This document shows, piece after piece, positions 60,560-64,000 of a stretch of 64,000 bases of DNA. How positions within the stretch are numbered: the stretch's first letter is position 1; every line of letters starts with the position of its first letter. The stretch spans positions 186,001 to 250,000 of the forward strand of contig NZ_CP082787.1 of NCBI RefSeq assembly GCF_021462285.1. The letters run 5' to 3'. A program made the translations under genes and the position numbers. The notes below the pieces were generated by a model, which was not told the DNA's origin, did no database searches, and saw only the letters and a list, made by a program, of their open reading frames with translations. Origin of the DNA: Serratia entomophila (GTDB taxonomy: Bacteria; Pseudomonadota; Gammaproteobacteria; Enterobacterales; Enterobacteriaceae).

Positions 60560-61936
60560 CTACAAGAAGAATGGGCTTGGCTGGAACAGCCGTTCTACAT
60601 CAGGCACAAATTTCTTGTCAGTGATAAACATGATGACGTGATCGCCCTGTTCAATTTTGCTGTTGCCGTTGGCGATAATAACGTCGTCGCCGCGCACAAT
60701 GGCGCCAATGGTGGTACCCGGCGGCAGTTTGATGTCTTCGACTATGCGGCCCACAACTTTTGAGGTGCTTTCGTCACCGTGAGCGATAGCTTCGATAGCT
60801 TCGGCCACGCCGCGGCGCAGTGAGGAAACGCTGACGATATCCGCCTTGCGCACGTGGCCCAACAGCGCGGAAATCGTTGCCTGTTGTGGCGAAATAGCGA
60901 TATCGATGACGCTGCCCTGTACCAGGTCGACATAGGCGCGGCGCTGGATCAGCACCATCACTTTCTTGGCGCCCATGCGCTTGGCCAGCATCGCCGACAT
61001 AATGTTGGCTTCGTCGTCATTGGTGATGGCGATAAACACGTCCACCTGTTCGACGTGCTCTTCCGCCAGCAGTTCCTGATCGGATGCGTCGCCATAGAAC
61101 ACGATGGTGTCGTGAAGCTGTTCGGCCAGTTCGGCAGCGCGCTGCTGATTACGCTCAATCAGCTTCACGTTGTAAGATTTCTCCAATCGCTGGGCCAGCC
61201 CGGCGCCGACGTTGCCGCCGCCGACGATCATGATGCGCTTATAGGGTTTCTCCAACCGCTGCAGCTCACTCATCACCGCACGGATATGCTGAGAGGCAGC
61301 GACAAAGAACACTTCATCGCCGGCTTCGATAATGGTTGAGCCCTGCGGACGAATAGGCCGATCCTGGCGGAAAATAGCGGCGACGCGGGTATCGATATGC
61401 GGCATATGCTCGCGCATTGAGGACAGTGCGTTGCCGACCAGCGGGCCGCCGTAGTAGGCCTTCACCGCGGCGATGCTGACCTTGCCTTCGGCAAAGTTCA
61501 CCACCTGCAGCGCGCCGGGGTATTCGATTAGCTTGTAGATGTAATCGATAACCAGCTGCTCTGGGGAGATCAGGTGGTCAATCGGCACCGCTTCCGGCTG
61601 GAACAGCTTCTCAGACTCGCGGATATATTCCGGCGCGCGGATACGGGCGATGCGGTTTGGGGTATTGAACAGAGAATAGGCAATCTGACAGGCGACCATA
61701 TTGGTTTCGTCAGAGTTGGTGACGGCGACCAGCATGTCGGCGTCTTCTGCACCGGCTTCGCGCAGCACGCGCGGGTGCGAGCCGTGCCCCTGAACCACCC
61801 GCAGGTCGAATTTGTCCTGCAGCTGCCGCAGGCGGCCGGAGTCGGTATCCACCACGGTGATATCGTTATTTTCGCCCACCAGGTTTTCCGCCAGCGTGCC
61901 GCCAACCTGACCTGCACCAAGAATAATTATTTTCAT
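60560..61936 (-). CDS. trkA: Trk system potassium uptake regulator TrkA
   Basis: The 458-residue peripheral membrane protein has two RCK repeats, each with a Rossmann motif ([13 protein letters not shown] at residue 7 and [13 protein letters not shown] near 240). It binds NAD(H) and gates the TrkH/TrkG potassium channels. Length matches E. coli TrkA (458 aa). It follows rsmB on the minus strand with a 55-bp gap. Confidence 0.97.
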   Translation of the reverse strand: MKIIILGAGQVGGTLAENLVGENNDITVVDTDSGRLRQLQDKFDLRVVQGHGSHPRVLREAGAEDADMLVAVTNSDETNMVACQIAYSLFNTPNRIARIRAPEYIRESEKLFQPEAVPIDHLISPEQLVIDYIYKLIEYPGALQVVNFAEGKVSIAAVKAYYGGPLVGNALSSMREHMPHIDTRVAAIFRQDRPIRPQGSTIIEAGDEVFFVAASQHIRAVMSELQRLEKPYKRIMIVGGGNVGAGLAQRLEKSYNVKLIERNQQRAAELAEQLHDTIVFYGDASDQELLAEEHVEQVDVFIAITNDDEANIMSAMLAKRMGAKKVMVLIQRRAYVDLVQGSVIDIAISPQQATISALLGHVRKADIVSVSSLRRGVAEAIEAIAHGDESTSKVVGRIVEDIKLPPGTTIGAIVRGDDVIIANGNSKIEQGDHVIMFITDKKFVPDVERLFQPSPFFL

Positions 61937-61991
61937 TTGGTTCTCTGCTTCACACCGAAAGACCCAGGGCGCGGGAGCACGCCCTGAAGCA

Positions 61992-63263
61992 TTACATTTT
62001 AATCAGCTTAGCGTAAAAGAAGCCATCGCCATCCTCGGGATGAGGGAGGTTCTGCCGGGCCGGCTCAACCAGCCTGGCGTCGGCATGGCTTTGCAGGAAG
62101 GCGGCAATCTGCTCGCTGTTCTCTTCAGGCAGTATTGAACAGGTCGCGTAAACCATCACGCCGCCGGATTTCAGATGCGGCCACACCGCCTGCAGGATTT
62201 CCGCCTGCAGGGCGGCAAGTTCGGCGATGTCGCGATCGCGGCGCAGCCACTTGATGTCGGGGTGGCGGCGGATCACGCCGGTGGCCGAGCAGGGGGCATC
62301 CAGCAGAATGCGGTCGAACTGTTTATCTCCGCACCACTGTTGCGGCGTGCGGCCATCGCCCAGTTTGACTTCGGCATGCAGACGCAGGCGCTGCAGGTTT
62401 TCTTTGACCCGCGCCAATCGCTGTTCGTCGATATCGACGGCCATTACGTGCGCCTTGGGCGCAGCTTCCAGAATATGGGTGGTTTTGCCGCCCGGCGCCG
62501 CACACAAATCGAGGATCTGTTCGCCGTCTTGCGGCTCCAGCAGGGAGACGCAGCCCTGCGCCGAGGCATCTTGCACGGTAACCCAGCCATCGGCAAAGCC
62601 CGGCAGGCTGGTCACGGCGCACGGCGCCAGCAGGCGCAGCGCGTCAGCATACTCGGCGTGCGGTTCTGCGGCGATGCCGGCCTGGGCCATCAGCTGCAGG
62701 TAGGCATCGCGGGTGTGATGCAGACGGTTGACGCGCAGCCACATCGGTGGCTTTTGGTTATTGGCGTCGATAATCTGTTCCCACTGCGCAGGGTAAGCTT
62801 GCTGAATGCGTTTCAACAGCCAGCTTGGGTGCAGGTAGCGGCTGTCATTATTGGCGGCACGCTGCAGCAGCTCTTCCTGTTGGCGCTGGAACTGGCGCAA
62901 TACGCCATTGATCAACCCTTTTAGCTGCGGCCGCTTCAGCGCGACGGCGCCTTCCACGGTTTCAGCCAGCACCGCGTGCGGCGGAATGCGCGTATACAGC
63001 AGCTGATACAGGCCAACCATCAGCAAATAGTGCAGCGGGCGCTGTTTGCCGGTCATCGGCTTGGCCATCAGCTGTTGAATGCACCACTCGAGCTGTGGCA
63101 GCACGCGCAGGGTGCCGAAACACAGCTCCTGCAGCAGCGCGCGATCCTTGTCGCTGATGGTGTTTTGCAGTGCCGGCAGGACAGTGCTGAGCGACTGGCC
63201 CTGATCCAGCACCTGGCCGATGGCTTTGGCAGCGTGGCTTCGGAGATTGTAATTGTTTTTCAT
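61992..63263 (-). CDS. rsmB: 16S rRNA (cytosine-967-C5) methyltransferase RsmB
   Basis: The 423-residue protein has an N-terminal NusB-like RNA-binding domain (about 1-140) and a Rossmann methyltransferase domain. The SAM motif [10 protein letters not shown] is at 251-260, the catalytic Cys375 is in [11 protein letters not shown], and Cys325 in DAPCSATG is the second conserved cysteine of this m5C family. It methylates C967 of 16S rRNA. It lies between fmt and trkA in the conserved fmt-rsmB-trkA order. Confidence 0.96.
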   Translation of the reverse strand: MKNNYNLRSHAAKAIGQVLDQGQSLSTVLPALQNTISDKDRALLQELCFGTLRVLPQLEWCIQQLMAKPMTGKQRPLHYLLMVGLYQLLYTRIPPHAVLAETVEGAVALKRPQLKGLINGVLRQFQRQQEELLQRAANNDSRYLHPSWLLKRIQQAYPAQWEQIIDANNQKPPMWLRVNRLHHTRDAYLQLMAQAGIAAEPHAEYADALRLLAPCAVTSLPGFADGWVTVQDASAQGCVSLLEPQDGEQILDLCAAPGGKTTHILEAAPKAHVMAVDIDEQRLARVKENLQRLRLHAEVKLGDGRTPQQWCGDKQFDRILLDAPCSATGVIRRHPDIKWLRRDRDIAELAALQAEILQAVWPHLKSGGVMVYATCSILPEENSEQIAAFLQSHADARLVEPARQNLPHPEDGDGFFYAKLIKM

Positions 63264-63289
63264 AGGCTAAAGCTGATAACTATCGGCAT

Positions 63290-63324
63290 TAAGAAAGAAA
63301 CAGCCCGGCGTTTGACGGCCGGGC
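63290..63324 (-). terminator. Hairpin between fmt and rsmB, possible weak terminator
   Basis: GCCCGGC (63303-63309) and GCCGGGC (63318-63324) form a 7-bp stem with an 8-nt loop. On the minus strand it is followed by TGTTTCTTTCTT. Because fmt and rsmB are normally cotranscribed, it may only attenuate. Confidence 0.4.
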
Positions 63325-63335
63325 GGTGTGGGGGT

Positions 63336-64000
63336 TTACAGCCGATTGCCCGGGGTAAACCATTCTCGACGTGAATTCAGCAAATCCTGCGCCGACATCG
63401 GTTTTTTGCCCGCCGGCTGCAGCTGTGTCAGGTTGAGAACGCCATCGGCGGTCGCCACCTGAATGCCGTGCTTGTCGGCGTGCACTACGGTGCCTGGTTC
63501 GGCGTCGGCGGTTACCGCCAACACCTTGGCCTGCCACACCTTCACCGGCTGATCGTCGATGACGAAGTAGCTGACCGGCCAGGGATTAAAGGCGCGAATG
63601 CAGCGCTCCAGTTGCGCAGCGGACAGGCTCCAGTCCAGGCGTGCCTCTTCCTTGCTCAGTTTCTCGGCGTAGGTCACCAGCGATTCGTCCTGCACTTCAC
63701 GGGTGGCGCTGCCGTCTGCCATTTGCCGCAGCGTGGTCAGCAGCCCCTGCGGGCCGAGCTGCGCCAGCTTGTCGTACAGGCTGGCGCTGGTGTCGTCAGC
63801 AGCAATCGGACAAGCGATCTTGTGCATCATATCGCCGGTATCCAGCCCCACATCCATCTGCATGATGGTGACGCCGGTTTCGCCGTCGCCGGCCCAAAGT
63901 GAGCGCTGGATCGGCGCCGCGCCGCGCCAACGCGGCAGCAGAGAGCCGTGCACGTTAATACAGCCCAGGCGCGGCATGTCCAACACCGCTTTCGGCAGGA
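63336..64000 (-). CDS. fmt: Methionyl-tRNA formyltransferase, 5'-truncated by the window edge
   Basis: The last 221 codons of fmt are present and the frame stays open to the window edge; the full protein is about 315 residues. It formylates initiator methionyl-tRNA using 10-formyltetrahydrofolate. Visible are the catalytic-domain segments [20 protein letters not shown], with the active-site His, and [12 protein letters not shown] with the active-site Asp. The C-terminal tRNA-binding OB-like domain ends [12 protein letters not shown]. The internal GTG at 63986 is not the start. In enterobacteria def lies upstream of fmt. Confidence 0.96.
   Translation of the reverse strand, partial: LPKAVLDMPRLGCINVHGSLLPRWRGAAPIQRSLWAGDGETGVTIMQMDVGLDTGDMMHKIACPIAADDTSASLYDKLAQLGPQGLLTTLRQMADGSATREVQDESLVTYAEKLSKEEARLDWSLSAAQLERCIRAFNPWPVSYFVIDDQPVKVWQAKVLAVTADAEPGTVVHADKHGIQVATADGVLNLTQLQPAGKKPMSAQDLLNSRREWFTPGNRL

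Overview
The window is a contiguous stretch of an enterobacterial chromosome. Its core genes match Escherichia coli families closely in sequence and length, and gene order follows the E. coli crp / rpsL-fusA-tuf / S10-spc-alpha / trkA-fmt region. The high GC content, the local insertions and the presence of an ERIC repeat fit Serratia, most likely the S. marcescens group. The genus is an inference from overall resemblance; no 16S gene is present. I saw no tRNA, rRNA, CRISPR array, insertion sequence or prophage.

Layout. Positions 1-5.7 kb hold the 3' part of codA, tsgA, and a small beta-glucoside operon: a PTS IIA protein, a GH4 6-phospho-beta-glucosidase and a LacI repressor, with a perfect 18-bp operator upstream. 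From 5.7 to 18.5 kb come ppiA, the pyruvate-sensing btsSR pair, a YjgR-type ATPase, pabA, argD, yhfK, crp, yhfA, prkB, yheU and yheT. Between 18.6 and 30.3 kb an accessory block separates yheT from yheS, which are neighbours in E. coli. It carries a LysE-type exporter, a PhzF protein, a second LacI regulator with a divergent five-gene operon, and tauABCD for taurine use. From 30.3 to 39.2 kb lie yheS, kefG-kefB-yheV, slyD, slyX, fkpA and yheO-tusDCB. From 39.3 to 58.7 kb is the translation core: rpsL-rpsG-fusA-tuf, bfd-bfr, then the S10, spc and alpha operons with recognisable promoters and leaders. The window ends with yhdN, zntR, arfA, mscL, trkA, rsmB and a partial fmt.

The most interesting part is the operon at 21.2-26.7 kb. 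It encodes a tandem GNAT-like protein, a nucleoside:H+ symporter-like permease, a Gfo/Idh/MocA oxidoreductase, a metal-dependent TIM-barrel isomerase/lyase and a second, dissimilar Gfo/Idh/MocA oxidoreductase. The oxidoreductase plus TIM-barrel pairing is known from pathways that process glycosides through 3-keto sugars. I propose that this operon imports and remodels or cleaves an unusual glycoside, nucleoside or cyclitol under control of the neighbouring LacI protein, which probably binds two identical 17-bp sites 32 bp apart. Substrate and reaction order are unknown.

Regulatory structure visible in the DNA includes rho-independent terminators (several of them bidirectional between convergent genes), a sigma-70-like promoter for the str operon, the S10 and alpha operon promoters and leaders, a possible sigma-E promoter for fkpA, a candidate ARG box before argD, and a long hairpin inside the 3' end of arfA that is expected to create a non-stop mRNA.
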